Part shown: positions 15,897-23,785 of the stretch, in pieces
How the letters are laid out: every line of letters begins with the position of its first letter
Position numbering within the stretch: position 1 is the first letter of the stretch
From: Methylobacterium sp. R2-1
Lineage (GTDB): Bacteria > Pseudomonadota > Alphaproteobacteria > Rhizobiales > Beijerinckiaceae
Assembly: GCF_014191355.1 (NCBI RefSeq)
Contig: NZ_JACHWM010000015.1
Coordinates: forward strand, 112,216 to 176,215
Direction of reading: 5' to 3'
DNA length: 64,000 bases
Program-made: the position numbers and the translations under genes
Notes under the pieces: generated by a model
The model's database searches: none
What the model saw: only the letters and a program-made list of their open reading frames with translations
What the model was told of the DNA's origin: nothing

Positions 15897-17308
15897 TCCG
15901 GCAAGCCCCGCAGGAGGATCTCGATGCGGCGGTTCTCGGCGGCTTTGGGGTCGGCGGCGATGCGCGGCTGGCGGTCGGCATGACCCTCGATGCGCTCGAT
16001 GCGCGCCTCGTCGAGACCGCCGCGCACGAGCATGTAGGAGGCCATCTGCGCCCGGGCCGAGGACAGGCGCCAGTTGTCGTAGGTCTCGGAGCGGAACGGA
16101 CGGCCGTCGGTATGGCCGCGCACGACGATGCGGCCGGGGCGGCTGTTGAGGATCTTGGCGATGCGCTCCAGCGCCCTCACCACCTTCGGCGTCGGCTCGG
16201 CCGAGCCGATCCCGAACATGCTGAAATTGATCTCGTCGGTGATGCTGATGAGAACGCCCTCGCCGGTGCGGCGCACCTCGACCTGCGGCGCGGGCGCGCT
16301 GTTCGGCAGCGTCGGCAGGGCCCGGGCGATCTCGGCTTTCAGCGCGGAAAGGGCCGCGGTCTCGGCCGCCTTCGCGGCTTGGTCGGCCCCTGTCGGCGGC
16401 TCCTTCACCGGAGGCGCCTCCGCTTTGGCGACGCGCGTCGGCTCGAGCTGGGCCGGCTTCGTCTCCATCTGCACGGCTTTGGTCTCGGGCATGGCCGCTT
16501 CCGCCACTGCTTCCGCAACGGGCTTCGCCGTGTCGGCTGGTTTGAGGGCTGCCTCGAGCGGCATCGGCTCGGCGGAGGCGAGCTTCACGCCGGCCTGCCG
16601 CATGGCGTCGCGCAGGCTCTGACGGGCGATCTCCTTCGAAGTGTCCTTCGGCGGATTGTCCTTTTGCGGTTCCTTCCCCTTGACGGCCGTGCCGGTCTGG
16701 GCGCGCGCGTCGAGGCGCGCCTCGGCCGGGGCGGCGGCGGCGGTGTCGAGGGCGCCGGGATTGTCGGTGCGCTGGCGCGGCAAGGCGGCCACCTGCCAGT
16801 AAAGCGGGTCGAACGGGTCGCGCCCGGTCTCACCGCCTGTGACGCCCGGCTGGCCGGCTTCGAGCGCGCTCGCATCGGCACTCGCGGCCTCCGGCCCGAC
16901 GGCCTCGGTCTCCGCGGCGAGCTTGGCGAGGATGGCGTAGGGGTCCTGGAACAGGGCGGATTCGCGGGCGCGGCTGCCCGGCGCGCCCGCCGCGTCGCCC
17001 TTGCCGTCGGCGCTGCCGCCGTCACCCTTGCCCTTGCCGGATGGGGCCGGGTCGTTGGGCGCATCCTGCGGGTCGTTCACGCCCTTTCGGTCGTGGGTGA
17101 CCTCGGCGAGCTTCACCGGGTTGAAGTACTCGGCGATGGTCTGCTTCTGCTCCTTGCTGGTGGAGTTGATCAGCCACATCACCAGGAACAGCGCCATCAT
17201 CGCCGTCATGAAGTCGGCGAGCGCGATCTTCCAGGCGCCGCCGTGATGGCCGTCTTCGTGGTCGCCGTGGCGCTTGATGATGATGATCTCTTGGGCGTGC
17301 TCAGACAT
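15893..17308 (-). CDS. motB: flagellar motor stator protein MotB
   Basis: A 471-residue protein. It has a histidine-rich cytoplasmic N-terminus (five His in the first 22 residues) and a single membrane helix, ALADFMTAMMALFLVMWLI, with the proton-carrying aspartate at D32. A long Ala/Glu/Pro/Lys-rich linker spans about 70-320. The C-terminal OmpA-like peptidoglycan-binding domain is marked by VVRGHTDGRPF, NWRLSSARA and GHADRQP. It is longer than enterobacterial MotB because of the linker, as usual for rhizobial relatives. It forms the stator with MotA. Confidence 0.95.
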   Translation of the reverse strand: MSEHAQEIIIIKRHGDHEDGHHGGAWKIALADFMTAMMALFLVMWLINSTSKEQKQTIAEYFNPVKLAEVTHDRKGVNDPQDAPNDPAPSGKGKGDGGSADGKGDAAGAPGSRARESALFQDPYAILAKLAAETEAVGPEAASADASALEAGQPGVTGGETGRDPFDPLYWQVAALPRQRTDNPGALDTAAAAPAEARLDARAQTGTAVKGKEPQKDNPPKDTSKEIARQSLRDAMRQAGVKLASAEPMPLEAALKPADTAKPVAEAVAEAAMPETKAVQMETKPAQLEPTRVAKAEAPPVKEPPTGADQAAKAAETAALSALKAEIARALPTLPNSAPAPQVEVRRTGEGVLISITDEINFSMFGIGSAEPTPKVVRALERIAKILNSRPGRIVVRGHTDGRPFRSETYDNWRLSSARAQMASYMLVRGGLDEARIERIEGHADRQPRIAADPKAAENRRIEILLRGLPE

Positions 17309-17309
17309 C

Positions 17310-18065
17310 TCACGCCTCCGTGGCCGCCGCGGCGATCAGGCGGCTCCAGGCCGCAAGTTCGGTCTCGATCACGGTGTCACCCGCGCTCACGCTTACCTCC
17401 GGCCCGTCATTCGCCTCGAAGGCGATGCCGGCCGCGAGCCCGCCGAGCCGGGCGGACAGGGAGGTGATCAGGTCTTCGGGCCCGCGCACCCGCACGGCCG
17501 GCTGCTGCGGCTCGGCCAGGATGCGCTTGAGGGTAGCGCCGAGTTCGTCCAGGGCCCGCCGCTGCAGCGCCTGGCCCAGAACAGGCGCGATCAGCCGCGC
17601 GACGCGATCCGACAGCGCGGTGTCGAGCGCCTGCATCGCCGCAGTGAACCCGACAGCGAGGGTTTCGCCCTGCGCTTCGGTCCAGACACGGCGAGCCTGC
17701 GCCAATCCCTCCTCGAACAGGGCCTGCTGTGCCTCGCGCTCGAGCATGGCTTGGGCCGCAGCTTCGGCCAGCGCCTCAGCGCGGCCTTGGTCGCGTCCTC
17801 GCGCCTCGGCGGCGGCGATCAGCGCCTCGCGATCCTCCACCGGCCGCGCCACTGCGGCGGCACGGGGCAGGATCGGTTCGATTTCGGGCTCAGACTCGGA
17901 CTCGAGCGAGGCCGGGACCCCTGTGGCGGGGGGCCGGACCGGATCCGGTGCGAGAGCAGGTGTGCGGAACCACGTACCCGAGAAATCCGGCTCGACGGCG
18001 GCCGCCGCGGGGGGCGGAGGTGCGGAGAAATCCGGAAGGTAGCGGGCGATCACCGCGTCCATCAT
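17310..18065 (-). CDS. fliH: FliH-like flagellar export ATPase regulator
   Basis: A 251-residue protein with a proline-rich first third and a long Ala/Glu/Gln/Arg-rich amphipathic coiled-coil segment (about 75-140, with EAAAQAMLEREAQQ). A globular C-terminal region containing RVRGPEDLITSLSARL follows. This layout fits FliH, the peripheral stator of the FliI export ATPase. It overlaps the fliF stop by ATGA and precedes motB by one base. No sequence signature is decisive for FliH, so the call rests on architecture and position directly after fliF. Confidence 0.7.
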   Translation of the reverse strand: MMDAVIARYLPDFSAPPPPAAAAVEPDFSGTWFRTPALAPDPVRPPATGVPASLESESEPEIEPILPRAAAVARPVEDREALIAAAEARGRDQGRAEALAEAAAQAMLEREAQQALFEEGLAQARRVWTEAQGETLAVGFTAAMQALDTALSDRVARLIAPVLGQALQRRALDELGATLKRILAEPQQPAVRVRGPEDLITSLSARLGGLAAGIAFEANDGPEVSVSAGDTVIETELAAWSRLIAAAATEA

Positions 18066-19762
18066 GCCGGCTCCTCACGCATGAGCCAGCGCTTGAGGAC
18101 GGCCGCGACCTGCTCCTCGTCGATGTCGATGAGCTGCTCCAGCCGCTTCTGCGGCGAGCGGGCCATCTTATCCTCCAGCTCTTCCAGCAGACCGGCGACG
18201 CCGGGCGCTGGGAGCTTGGCCGTCTCGCTCGCGCCGGTGGCGCCGGGAAGCGCGGTGCCCGGTGCGGCGAGCGCCGCCGTACCGTCGGCGGCGATTCCTC
18301 CGGCAAGGGCGAGTGCGCCCTCGGGGCCGGCGAGCGCCGCGACCTCGCTCTGGGCATTCTCCGGCGTCGCCAGGATCGCGCGCAGGGCCGGGCGCAGTCC
18401 GAACCAGATCAGGAGGCCCGCCACGACGAGGATCGTCGCCGCGTTGATGAGCGTGCCGGACTGCTTCATCATCACGTCGGTGACCGAGAGCGGCGGCACC
18501 GGCTCCAGCGGCTGGCCGTCGTTGACGAAGCCCACCGCCGCGACCTTGATCGTGTCGCCGCGCTCCTTACTGAAGCCGGCGGCCGAGCCCACCAACTCCT
18601 CGATCTCGGCGATCTGCTTGTCGAGGCCGGCCTTGTCCTCGGGACCCGCGAGCGCGGTCAGCCGCGAGCGGTTGACCAGCACCGCGACCGAGAGGCGGCG
18701 GATGGCGTAGCCGTCGCTCACCGTCTGGATCGTCTTCTGTGAGATCTCGTAGTTGGTGAGGTCTTCCTTCTTCGAACTCTCGTTGCTCGATTGGTCGTTG
18801 CCGTCCGAGCGGGTGCGCTGGTCGGGCAGGTTCTCCTGGGCGCTGGTCGGGCGCTGGCTGTTGCGGTTCTGAGAGTTCTCGTTCTCGCGCACGGAGCGCA
18901 CCGAGCGTTCGACACGCTGGTCGGGGTTGAAGATCGTCTCGTTGGTGCTCGTCTTGTCGGTGTTGAGTTGGGTCGCGACGCTGACCTCGAAATTTCCGAC
19001 GCCGAGATAGGGCGCGAGCGTGCGGCGGATGTTGTCCTGCATCTCGCGGCTCACCGACTTCTCCAGCGTCGCCATCTTGCCGGTCGGCGCCGTGCCGGCG
19101 TCGTCGCCCGCGAGCAGCACCGTGCCCTCCGAGCCGATCACGGTGACGCGGTCCGGCTTCATGCCCGGAATCGCCGAGGCGACGAGCTGGCGGATCGCCT
19201 GGGCTCCGGACACGTCATCGGCAGGCTCGGTGCGCACCACCACCGAGGCGGAGGCCGGCTGCTGGTCGCGGCGGAACGAGCCGCGGTCGGGAAGCACCAA
19301 GTGGACGCGGGCGGCGCGCACGCCCTTCATGCCCTGGATCGTGCGGGCGATCTCACCCTCCAGCGCACGCACGCGGGTCACCTCCTGCATGAAGGAGGTC
19401 ATGCCCAGCGAACCCAGATCGTTGAACAATTCGTAGCCGGACTTGGAGCTCTGCGGCAGGCCCTTCTCGGCGAGCAGCATTCGCGCCTGCGCGGTGTGGC
19501 CGAACGAGACGAGCACCGCCGTGCCGTCGGACGACACGTCGAAGGGAATACCGTTGTCCTTGAGCACGCCGCCGATGCGTGACACGTCCTCGCGCGACAG
19601 CCCCGTGTAGAGCGTCTCCTGCGCCGGGCGACTGAGATAGTAGGCGCCGATGCCGACGCCCAGAAACACCAGAAGGCCGACCAGCCCGAGGGCGATCAGC
19701 CGCCTCGCGCCGAGATCGACGATGTTGCTCCACAATCTCTCGGCTTGCTCGCGACCGAACAT
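18062..19762 (-). CDS. fliF: flagellar MS-ring protein FliF
   Basis: FliF (566 aa) builds the MS-ring in the inner membrane. It has two membrane helices, one at about 22-43 and one near residue 440. Between them are the periplasmic ring-building motifs, including LYTGLSREDVSRIGGVL, the YscJ-like EGEIARTI and ARVHLVLPDRGSFRRDQQ, and a loop with NRNSQRPTSAQE. The C-terminal cytoplasmic tail (about 520-566) ends in the acidic/hydrophobic FliG-binding segment. First gene of the fliF-fliH-motB-motC-fliK-transglycosylase transcript. Confidence 0.96.
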   Translation of the reverse strand: MFGREQAERLWSNIVDLGARRLIALGLVGLLVFLGVGIGAYYLSRPAQETLYTGLSREDVSRIGGVLKDNGIPFDVSSDGTAVLVSFGHTAQARMLLAEKGLPQSSKSGYELFNDLGSLGMTSFMQEVTRVRALEGEIARTIQGMKGVRAARVHLVLPDRGSFRRDQQPASASVVVRTEPADDVSGAQAIRQLVASAIPGMKPDRVTVIGSEGTVLLAGDDAGTAPTGKMATLEKSVSREMQDNIRRTLAPYLGVGNFEVSVATQLNTDKTSTNETIFNPDQRVERSVRSVRENENSQNRNSQRPTSAQENLPDQRTRSDGNDQSSNESSKKEDLTNYEISQKTIQTVSDGYAIRRLSVAVLVNRSRLTALAGPEDKAGLDKQIAEIEELVGSAAGFSKERGDTIKVAAVGFVNDGQPLEPVPPLSVTDVMMKQSGTLINAATILVVAGLLIWFGLRPALRAILATPENAQSEVAALAGPEGALALAGGIAADGTAALAAPGTALPGATGASETAKLPAPGVAGLLEELEDKMARSPQKRLEQLIDIDEEQVAAVLKRWLMREEPA

Positions 19763-19832
19763 CCCCGGACCGACCCCGTTGGCGACCTGACACGCGTCGC
19801 CAGCCTGTCTGAGGGGTCAGCCTTGCGCGGGG

Positions 19833-19845
19833 ATTGCGACGCAAT
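19833..19845. promoter_or_regulatory. short palindrome in fliF / unknown-gene divergent promoter region
   Basis: ATTGC-GAC-GCAAT, with GCGC four to five bases outside each arm, lies in the 117-base region between the divergent fliF and the gene starting at 19880. It is a candidate operator. No consensus promoter could be assigned. Confidence 0.25.
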
Positions 19846-19879
19846 GCGCCTTTGTGTGGGACACAGTGGTGAGCCGTTG

Positions 19880-20533
19880 ATGATCGATGATGGATCGGAC
19901 GAAGCCTGGATGGCCCGGGCCCGGCCGCTCGGCCCGTTCCTGTGCGATGCCGCCTTCCGCATCGCCGACAGCCTCTATGTCGGTCCCGACGACGACATCG
20001 GTCCGGACGAATGGGAGAGGCTGCGGGTGCCCCTCGACCCGCCGGACCTGCCGTTCCGGGTGCCCCGTCTCGCGGCGGCGATCGATCTGCCGGGCCGAGA
20101 AGCGGCTCTGATCGCCTATTACGAGAGGCTGGTCGCCGCAGCGCGACAGCACGACAAGCCCGCGGCCCTGGCCAGTCCGTTCCCGTACTTCTCGGTGACG
20201 CCGCTGCTAATGGAAGCCGACCGGCCGGTCGTCGCCTTCCCCTGGACCGACGATGTGCCGCAGACCACCGCGATCCTGACGGCGCTCGCCGGCACCAGGG
20301 CCGACGGCGTGATCTGGGACGAGATCGACCAGGGCTGGTTCATCCGCATCCTCATCCGCGACGGGACGCTGTTCATCGCCGAGGGCGATCCGGATGAGGG
20401 GCCGGACGTCGTGGTCCGCGCCGATGCGGGTGCGGCCGCCGCTCAGGCCGCCGCGGCGCTGGCGCGCCTGAGGGCGCTGCACGCGCAGCTGATCCGGGTC
20501 ATCGGACGCGATCTCTGGTCCTTTGCCGGGTGA
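19880..20533 (+). CDS. unknown 217-aa protein between flagellar blocks
   Basis: The preferred start is ATG 19880 with GGTGAG about 7 bases upstream. The frame is open further back to 19745 but would overlap the fliF start. The product is acidic, without signal peptide or membrane helix. It has two halves: an aromatic/proline-rich first part (PYFSVTPLLMEADRPVVAFPW) and a second part with a repeating strand pattern (DGVIWDEIDQGWFIRILIRD, LFIAEGDPDEGPD) ending in an Ala-rich helix. I recognise no family. It is divergent from fliF and separates the two minus-strand flagellar blocks. Confidence 0.7.
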   Translation: MIDDGSDEAWMARARPLGPFLCDAAFRIADSLYVGPDDDIGPDEWERLRVPLDPPDLPFRVPRLAAAIDLPGREAALIAYYERLVAAARQHDKPAALASPFPYFSVTPLLMEADRPVVAFPWTDDVPQTTAILTALAGTRADGVIWDEIDQGWFIRILIRDGTLFIAEGDPDEGPDVVVRADAGAAAAQAAAALARLRALHAQLIRVIGRDLWSFAG

Positions 20534-20752
20534 CCGGCCGAGTCGCCGACCCATCACCATGCCGGCCGCCCTGATGGCCGGCGCTGCACTCTTCCGGTTG
20601 CTGCGTCTTATCCGGCCCGCTCACCGCCCAGACCCGCACTCCGGAAAAACGACCGCACCGGTCCGCCGACCGGCGCGGGATTCACTTGAAAGACGCGGTT
20701 CGTTCTGCCCGTTCAGGATGGGATCGGTTCGCCGATCCCGCGAGAGGCACCC

Positions 20753-20983
20753 ATGACGAAGCTTCTTGAACGGGCCATGGAGAGCGCGCAGGCCCTTTCC
20801 GCCGATCTCCAGGACGAGATCGCGCGCCTCGTCTTCGCCTATGTCGGCGGAGACGATGAGGTTCTCACGCTGACGCCAACCGAGGAGGCTGACTTGCTCG
20901 AGGCCCGAGCCGAGATGGAACGGAGCGATTTCGCGACCCAGGAAGAGGTGAGCGCCGTGTTCTCCAAGTACCGGGTCCCGTGA
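20753..20983 (+). CDS. antitoxin-like 76-aa protein
   Basis: A short acidic protein starting MTKLLERAMESAQALS, with a helical, Glu/Ala-rich body. This is the look of small antitoxins partnered with RelE/ParE toxins. Its stop overlaps a GTG that opens the remains of such a toxin (GTGA at 20980-20983), exactly the coupling seen in type II modules. With the toxin broken, the antitoxin may be an orphan. The antitoxin family is not firmly identified. Confidence 0.6.
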   Translation: MTKLLERAMESAQALSADLQDEIARLVFAYVGGDDEVLTLTPTEEADLLEARAEMERSDFATQEEVSAVFSKYRVP

Positions 20984-21197
20984 GCAACCCACCGCGTCTG
21001 CCGCTTCGCTTTCAGCGACGGGCGCATTCGCAGATCGACGCGGCGGTCGGCTACGTCCGCATCTCGGTACCAGGACCTCGGTGCGCGGGGCGCGCCGCGT
21101 TTTCCTGACGTCCTACCCTTACCTGATCGATTATCACCTCGGCGAGGAAATCATCGTGCAGCGGTTTCGTCACACGGCCCAGCGGCCTGTCGAGTAA
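20980..21197 (+). pseudogene. decayed RelE/ParE-family toxin
   Basis: From GTG 20980 one frame gives an N-terminus like a ParE/RelE toxin (LPLRFQRRAHSQIDAAVGYV), then stops at about 21108. Another frame, ending at TAA 21195-21197, gives the family C-terminus (RRVFLTSYPYLIDYHLGEE, then VQRFRHTAQRP). The two pieces are out of frame and about 30 central residues are missing, so a deletion plus frameshift has inactivated it. It directly follows the antitoxin-like ORF. Confidence 0.75.
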
Positions 21198-21217
21198 TCG
21201 AAGAGTTGCCCAGCGCT

Positions 21218-21997
21218 TCAGAAGAACGATCGCACCAAGCCGCTGACCAGCAGGTTCCAGCCGTCGATCAGGATGAAGAACAGCACCTTGAACGGCAGCG
21301 AGATCACCGTCGGCGGCAGCATCATCATGCCCATCGACATCACGATGGTGGAGACGATGATGTCGATGACAAGGAAGGGCAGCACGATCAGGAAGCCGAT
21401 CTCGAAACCCCGGCGCAGCTCGGAGATCATGAAGGCCGGAATCAGGATGCGCAGGTCGACCTTTTCACCGGCTTCCGCCTTCGGGAAGTTGCGGCTCGCC
21501 AGGTCCGTGAAGGTCTGAAGGTCCTTCGGGCGCACATGCTGGGACATGAACTCGCGGAACGGTTCGACGATCTTGCCGAACGCCTCCTCCTCGCTGATGC
21601 GGTTCTCCTGCAGCGGCTTGACGCCCTCGTTCCAGGCGCGATCGAAGGTCGGCGCCATGACGTAGAAGGTCATGAACAGCGCAAGCGAGACGAGGAACAG
21701 GTTGGCCGGCGTGCTCTGTAGGCCGAGCCCCGAGCGGAGGAAGGAGAAGGCGACGGCAAAGCGCGTGAAGCTCGTCACCATCACCAGCAGGCCCGGCGCC
21801 AGCGACAGCACGGTGAGGAGCGCGACAAGCTGGATGATGCGCCCCGACGCCGCCCCGTTGCCGGGGGGCAGCAGCGCATCGAGGCCGGGCACGCCGGTGA
21901 CGCCGCCGGGCGACGCGCCCTGCGCCAGAGCGGCGGTGGCGGACAGACCCAGGAAAGCCGCAGCCAGCGTCAGGCGCCGAACCATCCGCCCGCTCAT
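21218..21997 (-). CDS. fliP: flagellar type III export gate protein FliP
   Basis: A 259-residue export-gate membrane protein with a cleavable signal peptide (MSGRMVRRLTLAAAFLGLSATAALAQG). Four hydrophobic segments follow, with the FliP blocks ILLTVLSLAPGLLVMVTSFTR-like (here LVALLTVLSLAPGLLVMVTS), ALFMTFYVMAP and a late FLVIDIIVSTIVMSMGMMM. FliP forms the core of the FliP5Q4R1 gate. It is the last gene of the flgB-to-fliP transcript and overlaps the fliL stop by ATGA. It is convergent with the toxin remnant. Confidence 0.96.
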   Translation of the reverse strand: MSGRMVRRLTLAAAFLGLSATAALAQGASPGGVTGVPGLDALLPPGNGAASGRIIQLVALLTVLSLAPGLLVMVTSFTRFAVAFSFLRSGLGLQSTPANLFLVSLALFMTFYVMAPTFDRAWNEGVKPLQENRISEEEAFGKIVEPFREFMSQHVRPKDLQTFTDLASRNFPKAEAGEKVDLRILIPAFMISELRRGFEIGFLIVLPFLVIDIIVSTIVMSMGMMMLPPTVISLPFKVLFFILIDGWNLLVSGLVRSFF

Positions 21998-22476
21998 TGC
22001 ACCACCAGCGATTCGACGATGAGCTCGCGCACCGCTCCCTTGGTGCGAATCGCGACGCGCTCGTTGAGGTCCTCGCGCAGGTGCTGCAGGCCGTTGGCGC
22101 CCTCGATCTGCGCCATCGAGAGTGTGCGCAGATAGGCCAGCGCATCGGCACGGATCTCGGCGAGCGTCACATCGGGGTTCGGCAGGCCCCCGGTCTTGAA
22201 CACGACCGAGGATTCGATGCGCACCCAGGAATCGTTCGGCTCGGCGAGGTTGGCCACCACGGAGCCGACGCTGCGCAAGCTCAGATCTCCGGTGTAGTTC
22301 AGCACCTTCACGGCCTTGTCGGCCTCCTCACGCTTCTTGAGGTCGACCGACTTCTCGACGCTGCCGAGCAGGTAGACGCCGAGCCCGCCCCCGGTCCCGA
22401 CGGCGACAAGGGTGACGAGCGCGAGCGCCCCGATCCAGCCCTTGCCGCCCTTCTTGCTGTCCTTCGCGTCCGCCAT
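21994..22476 (-). CDS. fliL: flagellar basal-body-associated protein FliL
   Basis: A 160-residue protein with a lysine-rich cytoplasmic start, one transmembrane helix (about 13-37, rich in Ala/Val/Gly) and a periplasmic domain of about 110 residues. The C-terminal motif LREDLNERVAIRTKGAVRELIVESLVVQ-type (here split as LREDLNERV and VRELIVESLVVQ) is characteristic of FliL, which encircles and stabilises the stators. It lies between flgH and fliP in the same transcript. Confidence 0.92.
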   Translation of the reverse strand: MADAKDSKKGGKGWIGALALVTLVAVGTGGGLGVYLLGSVEKSVDLKKREEADKAVKVLNYTGDLSLRSVGSVVANLAEPNDSWVRIESSVVFKTGGLPNPDVTLAEIRADALAYLRTLSMAQIEGANGLQHLREDLNERVAIRTKGAVRELIVESLVVQ

Positions 22477-22487
22477 GCTCGCCCCCG

Positions 22488-23198
22488 TCAGAACGGTGCC
22501 ACGGTCTCGAAGACCTGCTGGCCCAGTGTCGGGTTCTGCACGTCGGTGAGGCGCCCGCGCCCGCCGTAGGAGATGCGGGCCTCGGCGATCTTGTCGTAGT
22601 CGATGGTGTTCTTGCGCGAAATGTCGCGCGGCCGGACGATGCCGGCGACGTTGAGCACGCGGACCTCGTTGTTGACCCGCACTTCCTGCGAGCCCGAGAT
22701 CACGACGTTGCCGTTGGGCAGCACCTCGGTGACGACCGCCGCGACCGAGAGGCTGAGCGACTCCTTGCGGTCGATCGAGCCCTGACCCTTGGTCTCGGTC
22801 CCGGAGCGGATCCCGGTATCGGCGGTGGCGGAATCCTTGAGACCCGAGACGCCGTAGCCGAAATCGAATCCGAGGAAGCTCTTCTGGCTGCGCTCACGTT
22901 CGGTGGCGTTGTCGAATTGCGCCTTGTCGTTGATGGCGATGCTGACCGTGATGACGTCGCCGACGTCACGGGCGCGCGGATCCTGATAGAGCGCGGCGCT
23001 CGCCGGGCTCCACGTCGAGTGGTAGCTGTGGCGCCCGGCCAGGGCGCCGAAGGTGGTCGGCAGGGGCTCGCGCGGTGCGTTGAGCCCGGTACCGATCGGC
23101 GTCAGCACAGGGGGACGGCCGAGGCGGTCGAGGTCGCTCTGGCAGGCACCGAGCGAGAGGGCCAGCGCGGCCGCGACCGCGTGGGGGGAAAGGCGCAT
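22488..23198 (-). CDS. flgH: flagellar L-ring lipoprotein FlgH
   Basis: The start ATG at 23196-23198 overlaps the motE stop (ATGA) and begins a lipoprotein signal peptide with lipobox LGAC. The 236-residue protein has FlgH blocks: ALYQDPRARDVGDVITV, FLGFDFGYG and SLSVAAVVTEVLPNGNVVI, then SGSQEVRVNNEVRVLNVAG, a region for beta-strand ring formation in the outer membrane. The C-terminal TLGQQVFETVAPF is typical. The frame is open further upstream but that part is antisense-like and not FlgH. Confidence 0.94.
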   Translation of the reverse strand: MRLSPHAVAAALALSLGACQSDLDRLGRPPVLTPIGTGLNAPREPLPTTFGALAGRHSYHSTWSPASAALYQDPRARDVGDVITVSIAINDKAQFDNATERERSQKSFLGFDFGYGVSGLKDSATADTGIRSGTETKGQGSIDRKESLSLSVAAVVTEVLPNGNVVISGSQEVRVNNEVRVLNVAGIVRPRDISRKNTIDYDKIAEARISYGGRGRLTDVQNPTLGQQVFETVAPF

Positions 23199-23785
23199 CA
23201 CGACCTCTGGTTCTTCTTCACCGCGGGCGCGTTCGCGTCCTTGCGGCCGGATTCCGTCATGGCGCGGGCAAGGCCGGCGGCGCGGGCCGCCTCCATTTCC
23301 GTGAGGATGGCACTCGCCGTGCGGGCGTTGAGCTTGGTCAGCAGGGCGGCGGCGGCCTCGTCGGGCATGTTGGCGAGCTGCAGCGCCGCCGCGTCCGGCC
23401 GCATCTTGGCGTAGACCGCAACCACGCTCTCGTCGGCCTTGGCGAGGAACTCGTTGCGGCGCTTGAGCCACGCCTCGTATTCGGCCCGCTTCTCTTCGAG
23501 GAGCTTGATACGCTCCTCGACCTGCCGCTCCATCGCCGCGAGTTGCTCCTTCTGCCACGCGAAGCGGGCATCGGCGGCGGCATCGGCGATGTTGGCGCAG
23601 TAGCCGGTCTTGGCCGGCTCCTTCGCGACGAAGTCCTGGGCGGATACGTCTTTCGGAGCGTCGCGGGCGGCGAGCGCGCGCATCGCCGCTTCCTTGGCAG
23701 GGTCGGCATGCTCGCCGCCGGCGGCGAGAGCGGCTCCGCCTAGCGCGAGCCAGCACAATGCGATGTGCAGCGTCGACTTCATCAC
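23198..23785 (-). CDS. motE: MotE-family periplasmic chaperone for MotC
   Basis: A 195-residue exported protein: signal peptide ending near ALAAGG, a coiled-coil middle (about 75-115, QLAAMERQVEERIKLLEEKR) and an MgtE N-like helical segment (about 118-165, VVAVYAKMRPDAAALQLANM). This matches MotE of rhizobia, described as a chaperone for MotC. The gene order flgI-motE-flgH is the rhizobial one. It overlaps the flgI stop by ATGA. motC itself lies about 9 kb away in the other minus block. Confidence 0.85.
   Translation of the reverse strand: MMKSTLHIALCWLALGGAALAAGGEHADPAKEAAMRALAARDAPKDVSAQDFVAKEPAKTGYCANIADAAADARFAWQKEQLAAMERQVEERIKLLEEKRAEYEAWLKRRNEFLAKADESVVAVYAKMRPDAAALQLANMPDEAAAALLTKLNARTASAILTEMEAARAAGLARAMTESGRKDANAPAVKKNQRS

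Noticed and set aside
15980..17467. Long plus-strand frame of 495 codons
   Set aside because: Antisense to motB, whose OmpA-like domain and D32 helix are unmistakable. No domain in the shadow frame.
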